DNA from: Chromobacterium haemolyticum DSM 19808 | GTDB taxonomy: Bacteria > Pseudomonadota > Gammaproteobacteria > Burkholderiales > Chromobacteriaceae | Reading direction: 5' to 3' | DNA: 64,000 nt | Assembly: GCF_000711885.1 (NCBI RefSeq) | Contig: NZ_JONK01000005.1 | Span: 112,408-176,407 of the forward strand | Part shown: one piece after another, positions 8,846 through 18,368 of the stretch | How the letters are laid out: the number at the start of each line of letters is the position of its first letter | How positions within the stretch are numbered: position 1 is the first letter of the stretch | Made by a program: the position numbers and the translations under genes | The notes under the pieces: generated by a model | Told to the model about the DNA's origin: nothing | The model's database searches: none | What the model saw: the letters and a program-made list of their open reading frames with translations, nothing else

Positions 8846-9535
8846 ATGCACCCGAACCTTGAGACGGCCTATCAGACGACCGGTATGGCCGAGGTACGCC
8901 ATAAGGTTCTTCGCAATACTTATGGTTTGCTGGGCTTGTCGATGATTCCCACGGTGATGGGAGCCATCGTCGGCACCAATATGAATTTCGGCTTCCTGGC
9001 CGGCAGCCCCATCATCGGCATGCTGGCGATCCTGGCCGTGTTCTACGGCTTGGTGTTCGCCATCGAGAAAAACCGCTACAGCTCGGCTGGCGTGTTTCTG
9101 ATGCTGGGTTTCACTTTCCTGATGGGCTTGCTGTTGGGGCCCTTGCTGCAACTGGCGTTCAAGTTTTCCAACGGCGGCCAGCTGATTATGACCGCGGGCG
9201 CGGCCACCGCGCTGGTGTTCTTCGTGATGGCGGGTATCGCCACCACCACCAAGCGCGATCTGAGCGGCCTGGGCAACTTCCTCACCGTGGGCGCCATCGT
9301 GCTGATGGTGGCGGTGGTGGCCAACATCTTCCTGGGCATGCCGGCTTTCCATCTGATGATTTCCGCGGCTTTCGCGCTGTTCAGCTCGCTGATGATTCTG
9401 TGGCAGGTCAAGGTGGTGGTGGACGGCGGCGAGGACAGCTACATTTCCGCGGCGTTGTCGATCTACATCAGCATTTACAACCTGTTCACCAGCTTGTTGC
9501 AACTGTTGCTGGCTTTTGCCGGAGAACGCGACTAA
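8846..9535 (+). CDS. yccA: Bax inhibitor-1/YccA family inner-membrane protein
   Basis: 229 residues with seven hydrophobic segments. The N-terminal ETAYQTTGMAEVRHKVLRNTYGLLGLS is typical of bacterial BI-1/YccA proteins, as is the C-terminal SIYISIYNLFTSLLQLL. In E. coli YccA is an FtsH substrate and modulator of that membrane protease; a role in membrane stress here is by analogy. A strong terminator follows at 9564-9589, so the gene is probably monocistronic. The upstream neighbour is the tRNA, transcribed divergently. Confidence 0.92.
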   Translation: MHPNLETAYQTTGMAEVRHKVLRNTYGLLGLSMIPTVMGAIVGTNMNFGFLAGSPIIGMLAILAVFYGLVFAIEKNRYSSAGVFLMLGFTFLMGLLLGPLLQLAFKFSNGGQLIMTAGAATALVFFVMAGIATTTKRDLSGLGNFLTVGAIVLMVAVVANIFLGMPAFHLMISAAFALFSSLMILWQVKVVVDGGEDSYISAALSIYISIYNLFTSLLQLLLAFAGERD

Positions 9536-9563
9536 ACCTCGCGTCGGCATCGTCTTCCAATCC

Positions 9564-9589
9564 AAAACGCCCCGTCCGGGGCGTTTTTT
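9564..9589 (+). terminator. Terminator of the yccA-like gene
   Basis: CGCCCCG (9568-9574), loop TC, CGGGGCG (9577-9583), preceded by AAAA and followed by six T. With A- and T-tracts on both sides it could work in both directions. Confidence 0.9.
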
Positions 9590-10131
9590 ATTTGTTCCTT
9601 TTTCTTCTCTTTCTTAGTGCTTCTGTCTGACAAATCATGACGTTCTTCTCTGGGCCTGGCTGTGTTTATGGGCGACTGGCCGCTGCGCCGTCGGCTACGG
9701 TAATTGTTGGATATTTCATGCTAAGCGGTTGATTTTTACACTATTTTTCTTGGTTTGTTGCTTCTGTTTGTCATATTTGCGAATGGGAATTATTGCATTT
9801 TGTATTATGAAGTTTTTATATACGATAAAAATAAATAAGACTTTGGCATTTTCGATTTTGATGGTTCACTGCTTGGGCGGACGCCGCTTGGGCCAGCCGG
9901 AGCGCGGTGATGGAGGCCGTCTCGGCGGCCCGGCGCGAGCGCCGACGCAGGTTTGCCGCATGGTGCCCGGATTAAGAATGGCTTGGCCTTTCGAAACCGG
10001 ACGCCGGCGCAGGACCGAGGATTTCGCCGCCGCTGGCAGGCGGGGCGAATGGCCGAGAGCGATGGGGTGGCAGCCCCGGACTCGCGGCAGTTGTTCTCTA
10101 TCGACAGCAGTTTCGACACTTAGGAGATGCA
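9590..10131. other. Long intergenic region before the serine protease
   Basis: About 540 bases. The first 270 bases (to ~9865) are strikingly AT-rich and carry no plausible gene; this is a likely promoter and nucleoid-protein binding region. The rest is GC-rich with open frames on both strands, but their translations are low-complexity Arg/Pro/Gly and look non-coding. I saw no convincing promoter hexamers or lux-type palindrome. Confidence 0.5.
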
Positions 10132-11922
10132 ATGCGTATCCATATCACGGTGGGCGCGGTTTCGCTGGCCCTGGCGTCCTTGGCCGGTCAGGCCGCAACG
10201 CCCTTGCAAGCGGGAGATCCGCTGGTGTCCCAGCAATGGTTCCTGCAAAACACAGGGCAGAACGCGTTCTCGCAACGCGGCGGCGTGGCTGGCATCGATC
10301 TGAACCTGGCGCTCAGCCATTCGCGCAGCATCCACGGGCGCGGCGTGACGGTGACCGTCATCGACGACGGCCTGGAGATCCGCCACCCGGACTTGGCGGG
10401 CAATGTGGTGCCCGGTTCCAAGAACCTGGCGAACAATAGCGACGATCCGACTCCCAGTTTGGCCACCGACAGCCACGGCACCGCCGTGGCCGGCATTGCC
10501 GCCGCGGTGGGCTTCAACAATCTGGGCGGCCGCGGCGTGGCGCCGGCGGCCAGCCTGAACGGTTTTAACTGGTTGAAGGCGCAGACGACCGCCGGTTGGA
10601 TGCTGTCGCACGGCAAATCGCCGAGCGACGGCGCCGGCCAGTCGTCCACCAGTTCCCGCGTGTTCAACCAGAGCTACGGCAGCTCGGCGATCCGCTCGAT
10701 TCCGGGCAATCCCGATACTGATATGTCGTTGCGGGTGCGAGACGAAGCGCACGAGGATGTCAGCCTGCGCAGCAACGGCGGCAAGGGCGCGGTGTTCGTC
10801 AAGTCGGCGGGCAACGCCTACGTCAGCTTCCAGTCCGGCTCGGACAATGACGGCAAACCCACCTATGTACTGGCGAAGGCCGGCAACGACGGTCTGCCGA
10901 TCCAGGATTCCAACCTGACCACCGACAACAGCAACTACTGGAACGTGGTGGTGTCGGCGCTGAACGCCGACGGCGTGCGCTCGTCCTACTCCTCGGTGGG
11001 CGCCAACGTGCTGCTGACCTCCCCTGGCGGCGAGTACGGCACCGCCAGCCCGGCGATGGTGACCACCGATCTGGTGGGTTGCGACCGCGGCTCCAACTCC
11101 ACGTTGCGTCCGTCCACCAATCAGTTGCACGGCGGCACCGCGCTGGACCCTAATTGCGATTACCGCGGCACCATGAACGGCACTTCCGCCGCGGCGCCGG
11201 CGGCTTCCGGCTCGTTCGCGTTGCTGATGTCGGCTTATCCCAGCCTGAGCGCGCGCGATGTGCGCGATCTGTTGATCAAGTCGGCGCGCAAAGTGGACGC
11301 CAATCATGCCGGCGTGACCCTGGCCTTCAAGGACGCCAAGGGCGGCGCGCACAGCTACCAGGCTTTGCCGGGGTGGCAGAACAACGCCGCCGGTCTCGCC
11401 TTCCATCCGTTCTACGGCTTTGGCCTGATCGATGTGGACAAGGCGGTGGAACTGGGCCGCAATCACAAGCCGTTGGCTGCGCTGGAGAAGACGCGCTGGC
11501 AGACGGTGTCGGTGATGAAGGAGATTCCGGATGCCAGCGAAGCTGGACTGGACAGCGTGTACACCCATGCCGAGGATTTGACGGTGGAAGCCGTGCAGGT
11601 GCTGGTGGATGCTAAGCACGGCCGCGCCAACGATCTGGCGGTGGAATTGATTTCGCCGGCAGGCACTCGCTCGGTGCTGCTGTCGCCGCGCACCGGCCTG
11701 GTGAACGAGAGCTACGGCCTGAACCAGCAACGCTTGTTGTCCAACCACTTTTACGGCGAATCGGCGCGCGGTCAATGGCGGCTGCGCGTGATCGACACCA
11801 ACGGCGCCGAGTACTATTACGACTACCGTGACGCTAAGGGCCAGCGCACGCTAAGCCTGCCCAACGCCACCGGCACCCTGCGGTCTTGGTCCATCCGCTT
11901 CATCGGCCACAAAGGAGCATAA
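10132..11922 (+). CDS. Secreted kexin-like serine protease (S8 family, P domain)
   Basis: 596 residues. The signal peptide is MRIHITVGAVSLALASLAGQA. The catalytic triad is visible: Asp78 in VTVIDDGLEIRHPDL, His115 in DSHGTAVAG, Ser352 in MNGTSAAAP. A C-terminal beta-rich P (proprotein convertase) domain covers roughly residues 450-596 and ends in GTLRSWSIRFIGHKGA. No separate N-terminal propeptide is evident: mature-type sequence (DPLVSQQWFLQNTGQ) begins soon after the leader. In Aeromonas serine protease (ASP) this architecture depends on a small chaperone encoded directly downstream. The same arrangement is present here. Confidence 0.93.
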   Translation: MRIHITVGAVSLALASLAGQAATPLQAGDPLVSQQWFLQNTGQNAFSQRGGVAGIDLNLALSHSRSIHGRGVTVTVIDDGLEIRHPDLAGNVVPGSKNLANNSDDPTPSLATDSHGTAVAGIAAAVGFNNLGGRGVAPAASLNGFNWLKAQTTAGWMLSHGKSPSDGAGQSSTSSRVFNQSYGSSAIRSIPGNPDTDMSLRVRDEAHEDVSLRSNGGKGAVFVKSAGNAYVSFQSGSDNDGKPTYVLAKAGNDGLPIQDSNLTTDNSNYWNVVVSALNADGVRSSYSSVGANVLLTSPGGEYGTASPAMVTTDLVGCDRGSNSTLRPSTNQLHGGTALDPNCDYRGTMNGTSAAAPAASGSFALLMSAYPSLSARDVRDLLIKSARKVDANHAGVTLAFKDAKGGAHSYQALPGWQNNAAGLAFHPFYGFGLIDVDKAVELGRNHKPLAALEKTRWQTVSVMKEIPDASEAGLDSVYTHAEDLTVEAVQVLVDAKHGRANDLAVELISPAGTRSVLLSPRTGLVNESYGLNQQRLLSNHFYGESARGQWRLRVIDTNGAEYYYDYRDAKGQRTLSLPNATGTLRSWSIRFIGHKGA

Positions 11923-11924
11923 CG

Positions 11925-12395
11925 ATGAAACATTCCCTGATTCTGGCCGGCCTGCTGGCCTTGGCCGCCGGCGCACAGGCCGCCGACGTTCCGTCCTTCA
12001 AGCAGAAGCCGGGCGGCCAGCCGCTGGTGATCAACGGCAAGACCTATTACAAGCAAGCGGCTCCGGCCGGCAAGCTGCCGCAGGGCGTCAGCGCCCGCTC
12101 GGCGGCGAGCGAGGGCGGTGTGACGCTGAAGCGCGGCGACGTGCTGCGTTCCGAAGGCGAGCTGGCTCCGTCCAGGGTCAGCGGCGTGGTGATGGTGAAG
12201 CTGGCTTCGCCGCGAGACGAGGCCGCGGTGGCGCGCGACCATAGCCTGAGCGTTCGTTACCGCACTCAGAGCGTGGTGGTGTTCGACGCGCCGGCCCAGG
12301 TCGAGTTGCTGTCCTTGCAACAGCGCCTGTCCGCGGACAAGCGGGTGAAGCAAGTGCAGTTGGAGGTATTCAGCAATAGCGAGTTGCCGCAATAA
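11925..12395 (+). CDS. Small secreted partner of the kexin-like protease (ORF2-type chaperone)
   Basis: 156 residues with signal peptide MKHSLILAGLLALAAGAQA, starting three bases after the protease stop. The good ribosome site AAAGGAG lies at the end of the protease gene, so the two are co-expressed. Size, position and export match ORF2 of the Aeromonas ASP locus, a dedicated external chaperone that releases folded ASP. I could not align it to ORF2, so this is inference from architecture. The C-terminal half (KLASPRDEAAVARDHSLSV...LQQRLSADKRVKQVQLEV) resembles an inhibitor-I9-like propeptide fold, which would fit a trans-acting pro-domain. Confidence 0.75.
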   Translation: MKHSLILAGLLALAAGAQAADVPSFKQKPGGQPLVINGKTYYKQAAPAGKLPQGVSARSAASEGGVTLKRGDVLRSEGELAPSRVSGVVMVKLASPRDEAAVARDHSLSVRYRTQSVVVFDAPAQVELLSLQQRLSADKRVKQVQLEVFSNSELPQ

Positions 12396-12410
12396 GGGCG
12401 TTCGCGGGCG

Positions 12411-12425
12411 AGAGCCTGTTCAAAG
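12411..12425 (-). repeat. Terminal fragment of the dispersed TA-bounded repeat (copy A)
   Basis: AGAGCCTGTTCAAAG matches the outermost bases of the repeat end; the rest is absent. It sits between the chaperone stop and its terminator. Confidence 0.45.
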
Positions 12426-12430
12426 GACGA

Positions 12431-12454
12431 CGCCGGCCCTGGGCCGGCGTTTTT
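12431..12454 (+). terminator. Terminator of the protease-chaperone operon
   Basis: CGCCGGCC (12431-12438), loop CTG, GGCCGGCG (12442-12449), then five T. The T-tract runs into the stop codon of the convergent chemotaxis gene. Confidence 0.85.
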
Positions 12455-13938
12455 CATGCCGTGGCGTTTTGCGTCTGAAGGTGGCGGGTGTTTTGGCCCA
12501 GATCCACCAACAAGCGGTCCAACCGGGCGATGGCGTCCGCGATGGCCTGGGTTTCGCCGGACAGGCTGCGGGTGGATTCGCCCACCGCGGTGATGTCGTT
12601 GGCGAACTGGGCGAAGCCGCGGTTTTGATTGGCTTCCGCCTGCGACATCTGGCTGAGCAAGCTGGCCAGCTCGCCGGTTTCGCCTATGATGCCGGACAGC
12701 TTGCGTTGGGCGTCTAGCGAGTTGTCGCGGCCCGCCTGCATCTGCTGATTGCCGTCCCGCATCGCGACGAGCGCCTGGTTGGTGCCGTCGACGATCAGCC
12801 GGATTTTCTGTTCTATGTCCAGAGTGGCGTTCTGGGTGCGCTCGGCTAGTTTGCGCACCTCGTCGGCCACCACCGCGAAGCCGCGGCCCAGCTCTCCGGC
12901 GCGCGCCGCCTCGATGGCGGCGTTGAGCGCCAGGAGGTTGGTTTGGTCGGCGATGTCGCGGATCAGTTGCACGATGCCGCTGACTTCTGCGCTGCGCTCG
13001 CCCAGCTGTTCCAGCCGGTTGGAGGCCAGCGCGATCACTTCGCCGGCCTTGCTCAACTGCCTGACCGCCTGGTCCATTGCTTCGCCGCCGCCCAAGGCGG
13101 CTTGGCCGGCGGTGTGCGCCAGCTGAGTGGCCGTCACCGATTGCTCGGCGTTCTGGCTGGTGACCACCGCCATTTGTTGGGCGATCACCACCATGTCTTC
13201 GGAGCGTTCGCGCTGGCTGGCCATGGTTTCGGCCATATTGCCGGTGCTGCCGGCGATATCGCGGCTGGCGCTGGAAGCGGCCTGGATGGACTCGGTCAAC
13301 TGAGCCATCAGCTGCCGCATCGCCTGTTGAGCTTGTTCCGCCTCGCGCCGCGCGCCTTCCAGTTTCTCAAAGCTTTTGACCTTGGCCTTGTCGAAGGCCA
13401 GCGCCAGGGCCAGCACCACCAGCGACAAGCCTGCCAGCGATTTGGCCTGCAGCTTGGGAATTTCGGCGGGGGGAATCGGGTTGGCGGGCAGCAGTCCCTG
13501 GGCGCTCATCCACAAGAACAGGCCGATGGCGGCCACGGTCAGTCCCAGCCAGACCATGCCGGAGACGCGGGTGGCGACGAAGACGGCGGTGAAGGGAATG
13601 GCGGCGAACCAAACGATGCTGGTGGACTGGATGCCGCCGTTGACGTAGACCATCCAGCACACCATCGCGTACATGCAGCTGGTGATGAATTCAGCGCTGA
13701 AGCGCACCGCGCCGCTCAGTTTGAGCAGAAGCGGCCCCAGCAGCAGGCCCAGGCCGCCCAGCGCGATGCCGGCGGCCATCGCACGGTGGCCCAGTTGCAG
13801 GTATTCGATGGCGAACAGCGGCGCCACCAGGCCGGCCAGCAGGCCGACCCCGACGACGGTGCGGCCGCGGATAGCCTGTTCCGGAGATTGGCGTATGCGG
13901 TCCGGGATGAACCATTCGGTGATGGTTTGAATCGACAT
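12454..13938 (-). CDS. Methyl-accepting chemotaxis protein with multi-pass membrane sensor
   Basis: 494 residues from ATG 13938, which has the ribosome site AGAGGGG. The first ~190 residues form about six membrane helices with short loops, not a large periplasmic ligand domain. A linker helix ([24 protein letters not shown]) follows, and no HAMP domain is obvious. The cytoplasmic signalling domain contains the receptor tip [19 protein letters not shown], which contacts CheA and CheW. It probably senses a signal in or near the membrane. The C-terminus shows no CheR-docking pentapeptide. Confidence 0.93.
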   Translation of the reverse strand: MSIQTITEWFIPDRIRQSPEQAIRGRTVVGVGLLAGLVAPLFAIEYLQLGHRAMAAGIALGGLGLLLGPLLLKLSGAVRFSAEFITSCMYAMVCWMVYVNGGIQSTSIVWFAAIPFTAVFVATRVSGMVWLGLTVAAIGLFLWMSAQGLLPANPIPPAEIPKLQAKSLAGLSLVVLALALAFDKAKVKSFEKLEGARREAEQAQQAMRQLMAQLTESIQAASSASRDIAGSTGNMAETMASQRERSEDMVVIAQQMAVVTSQNAEQSVTATQLAHTAGQAALGGGEAMDQAVRQLSKAGEVIALASNRLEQLGERSAEVSGIVQLIRDIADQTNLLALNAAIEAARAGELGRGFAVVADEVRKLAERTQNATLDIEQKIRLIVDGTNQALVAMRDGNQQMQAGRDNSLDAQRKLSGIIGETGELASLLSQMSQAEANQNRGFAQFANDITAVGESTRSLSGETQAIADAIARLDRLLVDLGQNTRHLQTQNATA

Positions 13939-14138
13939 GGAGTGCCCCTCTGATGCGTTGTAGACGCGGCTGCGGACGCAGCTTGTTGTTGTGCGGCTTT
14001 TATGGCGCTCCAATGTAAAACAATTGTTTGAATTAACGCAATGGCATAGCCGGGCAGGGCCGAATAGGAGAGGAGAACTGTTGCGCGCAATGGCGAAACC
14101 GCCTGCCGGGAGGCGGGCGGTTGGATAGGGGGCTGGGC
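13939..14138. other. Promoter region of the chemotaxis gene
   Basis: About 200 bases between the chemotaxis start codon and the repeat. An AT-rich stretch lies near 13995-14040. I looked for a sigma-28 promoter on the minus strand and found only a weak -10-like GCCATAAA without a good -35. Confidence 0.35.
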
Positions 14139-14283
14139 TTGAACGTGTTTACGATCTCGCGAGCTAAGGCGAGACAAGGCGAAAATGGCTGAGAAAGCGG
14201 AATGTACGTGTGGTACATGAGCATTTCGAAGCCGTTTTCAACGCCGTATCGCCGACGTGCAGCAGATCGTAAACAGGTTCTTA
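14139..14283 (+). repeat. Dispersed TA-bounded repeat, copy B (full length)
   Basis: About 145 bases. The left end is TTGAACGTGTTTACGATC and the right end GATCGTAAACAGGTTCTTA. Interior landmarks GAGACAAGGCGAAAA, GCTGAGAAAGCGGAATGTAC and GGTACATGAGCATTTCGAAG define the plus orientation used for all copies. The last three bases, TTA, are the stop codon of pta. The right third (CAACGCCGTATCGCCGA) is a variant shared with copies I and K. Confidence 0.9.
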
Positions 14284-16374
14284 GATGGACTCGCCTTGCT
14301 CCGCCTGCAGCGCAGTCAAGGCGATGGTGTAGACAATGTCGTCCACCAGCGCGCCGCGCGACAGATCGTTGACCGGCTTGCGCAGGCCTTGCAGCATCGG
14401 GCCCACCGACACCACATTGGCTGAGCGCTGAACGGCCTTGTAAGTGGTGTTGCCGGTGTTGAGGTCCGGGAATACGAACACGGTGGCGCGGCCGGCCACT
14501 TCGCTGTCCGGCGCCTTCTGGCGGCCTACCGATTCCACGCTGGCGGCGTCGTACTGCATCGGGCCGTCTATCATCAGATCCGGGCGCTTTTCCTTGGCGA
14601 TGCGGGTGGCTTCCCGGACTTTCTCCACGTCCGATCCGCTGCCGGAGGAGCCAGTGGAGTAGGAGATCATCGCCACACGCGGCGGAATGCCGAAAGCGGC
14701 GGCGGAGTCCGCCGACTGTATGGCGATGTCGGCCAACTGTTCGGCGTCAGGATCGGGGTTCACCGCGCAGTCGCCGTAGACCAGCACCTGCTCCGGCATC
14801 AGCATGAAGAACACGCTGGACACGATGCTGGCGCCCGGCGCGGTCTTGATCAGCTGCAGGGCGGGGCGGATGGTGTTGGCGGTGGTGTGCACCGCGCCGG
14901 ACACCAGGCCGTCCACTTCGTCCAGCGCCAGCATCATGGTGCCCATCACCACATTGTCTTCCAATTGCTGTTCGGCCATCGGCGCGTTCAGACCCTTGCT
15001 CTTGCGCAGCTCCACCATGGGCGGCACATAGCGGCTGCGCACCTCGTTGGGATCAATGATTTCCACCGACTCCGGCAGCGTCACGCCCTGGGCTTCCGCC
15101 ACTTGCAGGATTTCGGCGCGCTGGCCGATCAGCACGCAGCGGGCGATGCCCTTCTCGTGGCAGATGGCGGCGGCCTGGATGGTGCGCGGCTCGTTGCCTT
15201 CCGGCAGCACGATGCGTTTATTGGCCTTGCGCGCCTTTTCCATCAGCTGGTAACGGAAGGCAGGCGGCGGCAGGCGCAGTTCCTGAGGCGTGCCGATGTA
15301 TTGTTTCAGCGGCGCCACGTTCAGGTGCTCGGCGACGAATTCGATCACGCGCTCCATGCGCTCGCGGTCGTCGGACGGCACTTGCAAGCTCATATTGTTG
15401 AGCGCGCTGCTGGTGTCGAAGGTGTTGGATTCGCTGGCCATCACCGGCATGCCGCCGGTAAAGGCCTGCTGGCACAGCAGCATGATGCGCGGGTCCGGCA
15501 TCGAATCGCAGGTCAGCAACAGCCCGGCCAGCGGCACCCCGTTCATCGCCGCCATCGCGGTGGCCAGCACGATGTCCTCGCGGTCGCCGGGAGTGATGAT
15601 CAGCGCGCCGGGCTTGAGCAGGTGCACGATATTAGGAACGGTGCGAGCGGTCACCACCATGGTGCGCACGCGGCGGCTGGTCAGTTGGCCGGCGTGCAAC
15701 AGCCGCGCCTTCAGATGATTGGCCACGTCCAGGGTGCGCGGCGCCAGCAGTTCCGGCTCGTGCGGGATGGCGCCCAGCATCGGCAGCCGCGCCTTTTTCA
15801 TCAAGCTGCCGCTTTCCAGCACCTCGGTGGCGATGTCCTGAGCGTTTTGGTCCTTGGGCACCCGGTTGAGGATGTAGCCGGCGATCTGGCCGCCCTGGCC
15901 GCCGCCAAAGGCCTGAATGCTCATTTCCAGCTGCTCGGCGATCTCGTGGCTGGCCAGGTTGTCGGCCGCGCTGACCAGGATGGTCTGCGCTTGCAGATTG
16001 CGCGCAATCTTGGTGTTTAGAAAGGTGGAGAACACCTGTTTCTGGTCCGGTACCAGGCCCTCCACCAGCACCACGTCCACCTGATTGGCCGCCTGTTGAT
16101 ACAGGCTGACCACTTCTTCCATCAATTGATCCACCTGGCCTTTGGACAGCAGGCGTTCCACCCGCTCCATCGGAATCGGCTCCGGCGGATTGAGCCGGCA
16201 GATGGCGCGGGCGAAGTGGGTGGAGCGTTCCGGCTCCTTGGGGTCCGCGCCCTGGGCGATGGGTTTGACGAAGCCGACGCGCAGGCCGGCTTGCTCCAGG
16301 CTGTGGATGGCGCCCAGCGCCACCGAGGTCAGGCCGGCGTTGAAGCCGATGGGAGCGAGGAAAAAGGTTTGCAT
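14281..16374 (-). CDS. pta: Phosphate acetyltransferase
   Basis: 697 residues from ATG 16374 (MQTFFLAPIGFNAGLTSV). This is the long two-part form: an N-terminal P-loop/DRTGG regulatory region (~1-370) and a C-terminal PTA/PTB catalytic domain (~375-697), with KRIVLPEGNEPRTIQAA and the closing FPDLNTGNTTYKAVQRSA signature. It interconverts acetyl-CoA and acetyl phosphate. No acetate kinase gene lies beside it. The stop codon is formed by the end of repeat copy B. Confidence 0.96.
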   Translation of the reverse strand: MQTFFLAPIGFNAGLTSVALGAIHSLEQAGLRVGFVKPIAQGADPKEPERSTHFARAICRLNPPEPIPMERVERLLSKGQVDQLMEEVVSLYQQAANQVDVVLVEGLVPDQKQVFSTFLNTKIARNLQAQTILVSAADNLASHEIAEQLEMSIQAFGGGQGGQIAGYILNRVPKDQNAQDIATEVLESGSLMKKARLPMLGAIPHEPELLAPRTLDVANHLKARLLHAGQLTSRRVRTMVVTARTVPNIVHLLKPGALIITPGDREDIVLATAMAAMNGVPLAGLLLTCDSMPDPRIMLLCQQAFTGGMPVMASESNTFDTSSALNNMSLQVPSDDRERMERVIEFVAEHLNVAPLKQYIGTPQELRLPPPAFRYQLMEKARKANKRIVLPEGNEPRTIQAAAICHEKGIARCVLIGQRAEILQVAEAQGVTLPESVEIIDPNEVRSRYVPPMVELRKSKGLNAPMAEQQLEDNVVMGTMMLALDEVDGLVSGAVHTTANTIRPALQLIKTAPGASIVSSVFFMLMPEQVLVYGDCAVNPDPDAEQLADIAIQSADSAAAFGIPPRVAMISYSTGSSGSGSDVEKVREATRIAKEKRPDLMIDGPMQYDAASVESVGRQKAPDSEVAGRATVFVFPDLNTGNTTYKAVQRSANVVSVGPMLQGLRKPVNDLSRGALVDDIVYTIALTALQAEQGESI

Positions 16375-17045
16375 GTTTTCAGAGGCTTTCCTGTGACGCG
16401 CGGGGGGAATGGGCGCGAACGACGGTCCGGCACCGACCGAGCGGTGTCGCAGGCTGCAGGCGCGTGGCGCGATGAGTCGTAAAATTTGGCATTTAGGCAA
16501 AAATCAGCGGTTTTGTCGCCATGGATCCCAAGCTTGCGGTCGCGGCGGCGAGGGTGGGTTCTCGCTGTGGCGGGCACGGCTTTTCAATCGGTATAGCATT
16601 GCCGGAAGCTGGCGTCAGCGCTGCCACGCCACCAGCGAAAGCATGGCTGCGCCTGTATTTACGCGGCAGGCATTGTAACTGGCGGCATATCGGCTACAGT
16701 CCAGAAGGGGCCGTGGCTCAAAGCCGGACGGAGGCGATGACGGCGATTATAACATCATGAATTAAGCGACTCTAATATTGCATTGCAGCGTGAATGCTAA
16801 ATCTTTGATTCCTATCAAAAATATTATTCTAAGTATGATTTGGGTACGGCAAGCTGATGTTTTTACGCCAAAAACCCGCTTCCGGTAGAGAGGAAAGGCT
16901 TGCCCCGGTGGGGGGGCGGGGGCATAATCCGCCCCTCTGTTGCAAGGTTCGGCCTTGTTTTTGTTGATTGTTTTTGATAGTCCCGCAAACTCGTTTTAAG
17001 CGAGATTCGGCTGGTCTTATATCTTCTACCGGAGGTGTGGGAATA
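16375..17045. other. Divergent intergenic region between pta and the Rieske gene
   Basis: About 670 bases without a supportable gene. 16740-16870 is AT-rich (promoter-like). A good sigma-70 match for the rightward gene lies at 16900-16928. Open frames here translate to Arg/Gly-rich low-complexity sequence. Confidence 0.5.
16900..16928 (+). promoter_or_regulatory. Candidate sigma-70 promoter for the Rieske oxygenase
   Basis: TTGCCC (16900-16905) and CATAAT (16923-16928) with a 17-base spacer made almost wholly of G. The start codon lies about 110 bases downstream. Each hexamer differs from consensus by one or two bases. Confidence 0.4.
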
Positions 17046-18155
17046 ATGTCTGATCTGGCTTCCGCGCAGTTGCTTCAAGCATCTGCTGCCCAGCTACCCG
17101 TCTATACCTATTTTGATCCTGCCTATTACGCTCAGGAACAGCGGCTGCTGTTTGGAGACGCGCCCATCTACTATGGCCATGAGCTGATGACGCCCAATGC
17201 CGGCGATTATCAGACTCTGGAATGGATGGGGCACGGCAAGATGCTCAAGAATATGGATGGCCGGATCAAGCTGATCTCCAATGTATGCCGTCACCGCCAG
17301 GCCATCATTTATAAGGGTCGCGGCAACGGCAATCATATCGTCTGCAATTTGCATGGCTGGACTTACGACGCCGAAGGCTCTTTGCTGGGCGCGCCGCATT
17401 TCCCGGAGACGCCGTGCTTGAACCTGAGCCAGACCGAACTGACGCGTTGGAACGGCTTGCTGTTCGACGCGCGCCGCAATGTGGCGCGCGACCTGGAAAA
17501 CCTGGGCGTGGCCAAGCACATGAGCTTTGACGGTTACGCCTACCATTCCAGCCATCTGACGGAGTACGCCTTCAACTGGAAGACCTTCATCGAAGTGTAT
17601 TCCGAGGACTACCACGTCGATCCCTTCCACCCCGGCCTCGGCAATTTCGTCGATTGCGACGATCTGAAGTGGGAGTGGGGCGCGCAATACCATGTACAAA
17701 CCGTGGGCGTGAAGAACCAGCTGGCCACCTCGGGCTCCCGCGTCTACGGCAAATGGCACGAGGAAGTCCGCCGCCGCTATGCCGATCAGCAGCCGGAGTT
17801 CGGCGCCATTTGGCTGACGTATTACCCCAACATCATGGTGGAGTGGTATCCGCATGTGCTGGTGGTCAGCGTGGTGATGCCGCGCGGGCCGGAGCAGTGC
17901 ACGGTGTTGACCGAGTTCTACTACCCGGAGGACGTGGTGTGGTTCGAGCCGGAGTTTATCGAGGCGGAGCAGGCGGCCTATTTTGAAACCGCCAAGGAAG
18001 ACGACGAGATCTGCTACCGGATGCATGAAGGCCGCCGGGCCTTGTGGATGCGCGGCGAGAGCGAGGTGGGGCCTTATCAATCGCCCACCGAAGAAGGCAT
18101 GCTGCACTTCCACGAGTTCTACCGACGCAAGATGGGCGAGGCGCTGACTGGTTAA
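17046..18155 (+). CDS. Rieske-type aromatic ring-hydroxylating oxygenase, alpha subunit
   Basis: 369 residues from ATG 17046 with a strong GGAGGTG ribosome site. The Rieske [2Fe-2S] motif is C-R-H...C-N-L-H (NVCRHRQ, then IVCNLHGWTYD, residues ~80-105). The mononuclear iron site follows in EVYSEDYHVDPFHPGL (Asp/His/His type). It belongs to the RHO alpha family, several members of which are oxidative demethylases or quaternary-amine monooxygenases. No ferredoxin or reductase gene is adjacent, so electrons must come from elsewhere. Substrate unknown. Confidence 0.9.
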   Translation: MSDLASAQLLQASAAQLPVYTYFDPAYYAQEQRLLFGDAPIYYGHELMTPNAGDYQTLEWMGHGKMLKNMDGRIKLISNVCRHRQAIIYKGRGNGNHIVCNLHGWTYDAEGSLLGAPHFPETPCLNLSQTELTRWNGLLFDARRNVARDLENLGVAKHMSFDGYAYHSSHLTEYAFNWKTFIEVYSEDYHVDPFHPGLGNFVDCDDLKWEWGAQYHVQTVGVKNQLATSGSRVYGKWHEEVRRRYADQQPEFGAIWLTYYPNIMVEWYPHVLVVSVVMPRGPEQCTVLTEFYYPEDVVWFEPEFIEAEQAAYFETAKEDDEICYRMHEGRRALWMRGESEVGPYQSPTEEGMLHFHEFYRRKMGEALTG

Positions 18156-18180
18156 GCGACGGCTTGCGGTGTCATAATGC

Positions 18181-18209
18181 AAAGGCGCGGACTTGTCCGC
18201 GCCTTTTTT
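18181..18209 (+). terminator. Terminator of the Rieske gene
   Basis: AAAGGCGCGG (18181-18190), loop ACTTGT, CCGCGCCTTT (18197-18206), then TTTA. Repeat copy C begins at the TA that closes the U-tract. Confidence 0.9.
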
Positions 18210-18350
18210 ACGAGCCTGTTCAAAGTTTGCCGCGCGTTGGAAGGCGTCACGCGGGAGGACCGCTGCAGAATGCTCATGTACCGTCAGCACATGCCGCTGC
18301 TTCCGCCGTTTTCGTCTTGTCTCGCTCGCCGGATTGTGAGCAGGCTCTTA
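18209..18350 (-). repeat. Dispersed TA-bounded repeat, copy C (full length)
   Basis: 142 bases, TACGAGCCTGTTCAAAG at one end and GAGCAGGCTCTTA at the other. It is the more diverged interior version (ATGCTCATGTACCGTCAGC, CCGTTTTCGTCTTGTCTCGC). It is inserted at the end of a terminator U-tract and 18 bases before the next start codon. Confidence 0.85.
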
Positions 18351-18368
18351 TCTGGTTTGCCCGATTCC

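Noticed and set aside
9729..10439. Open frame of 236 codons in the gap before the serine protease
   Set aside because: It begins in AT-rich DNA, changes composition abruptly, overlaps the protease in another frame and gives Arg/Gly/Pro low-complexity sequence.
10120..11775. Long minus-strand open frame opposite the serine protease
   Set aside because: Rich in His, Gln, Arg and Val, typical of antisense translation of a GC-rich gene. The plus strand has a full catalytic triad. The same reasoning removes the long antisense frames over iolD, tex and pta.
13939..14040. Sigma-28 promoter for the chemotaxis receptor
   Set aside because: A GCCATAAA resembles a -10, but no TAAAGTTT-like -35 lies 11 bases upstream.
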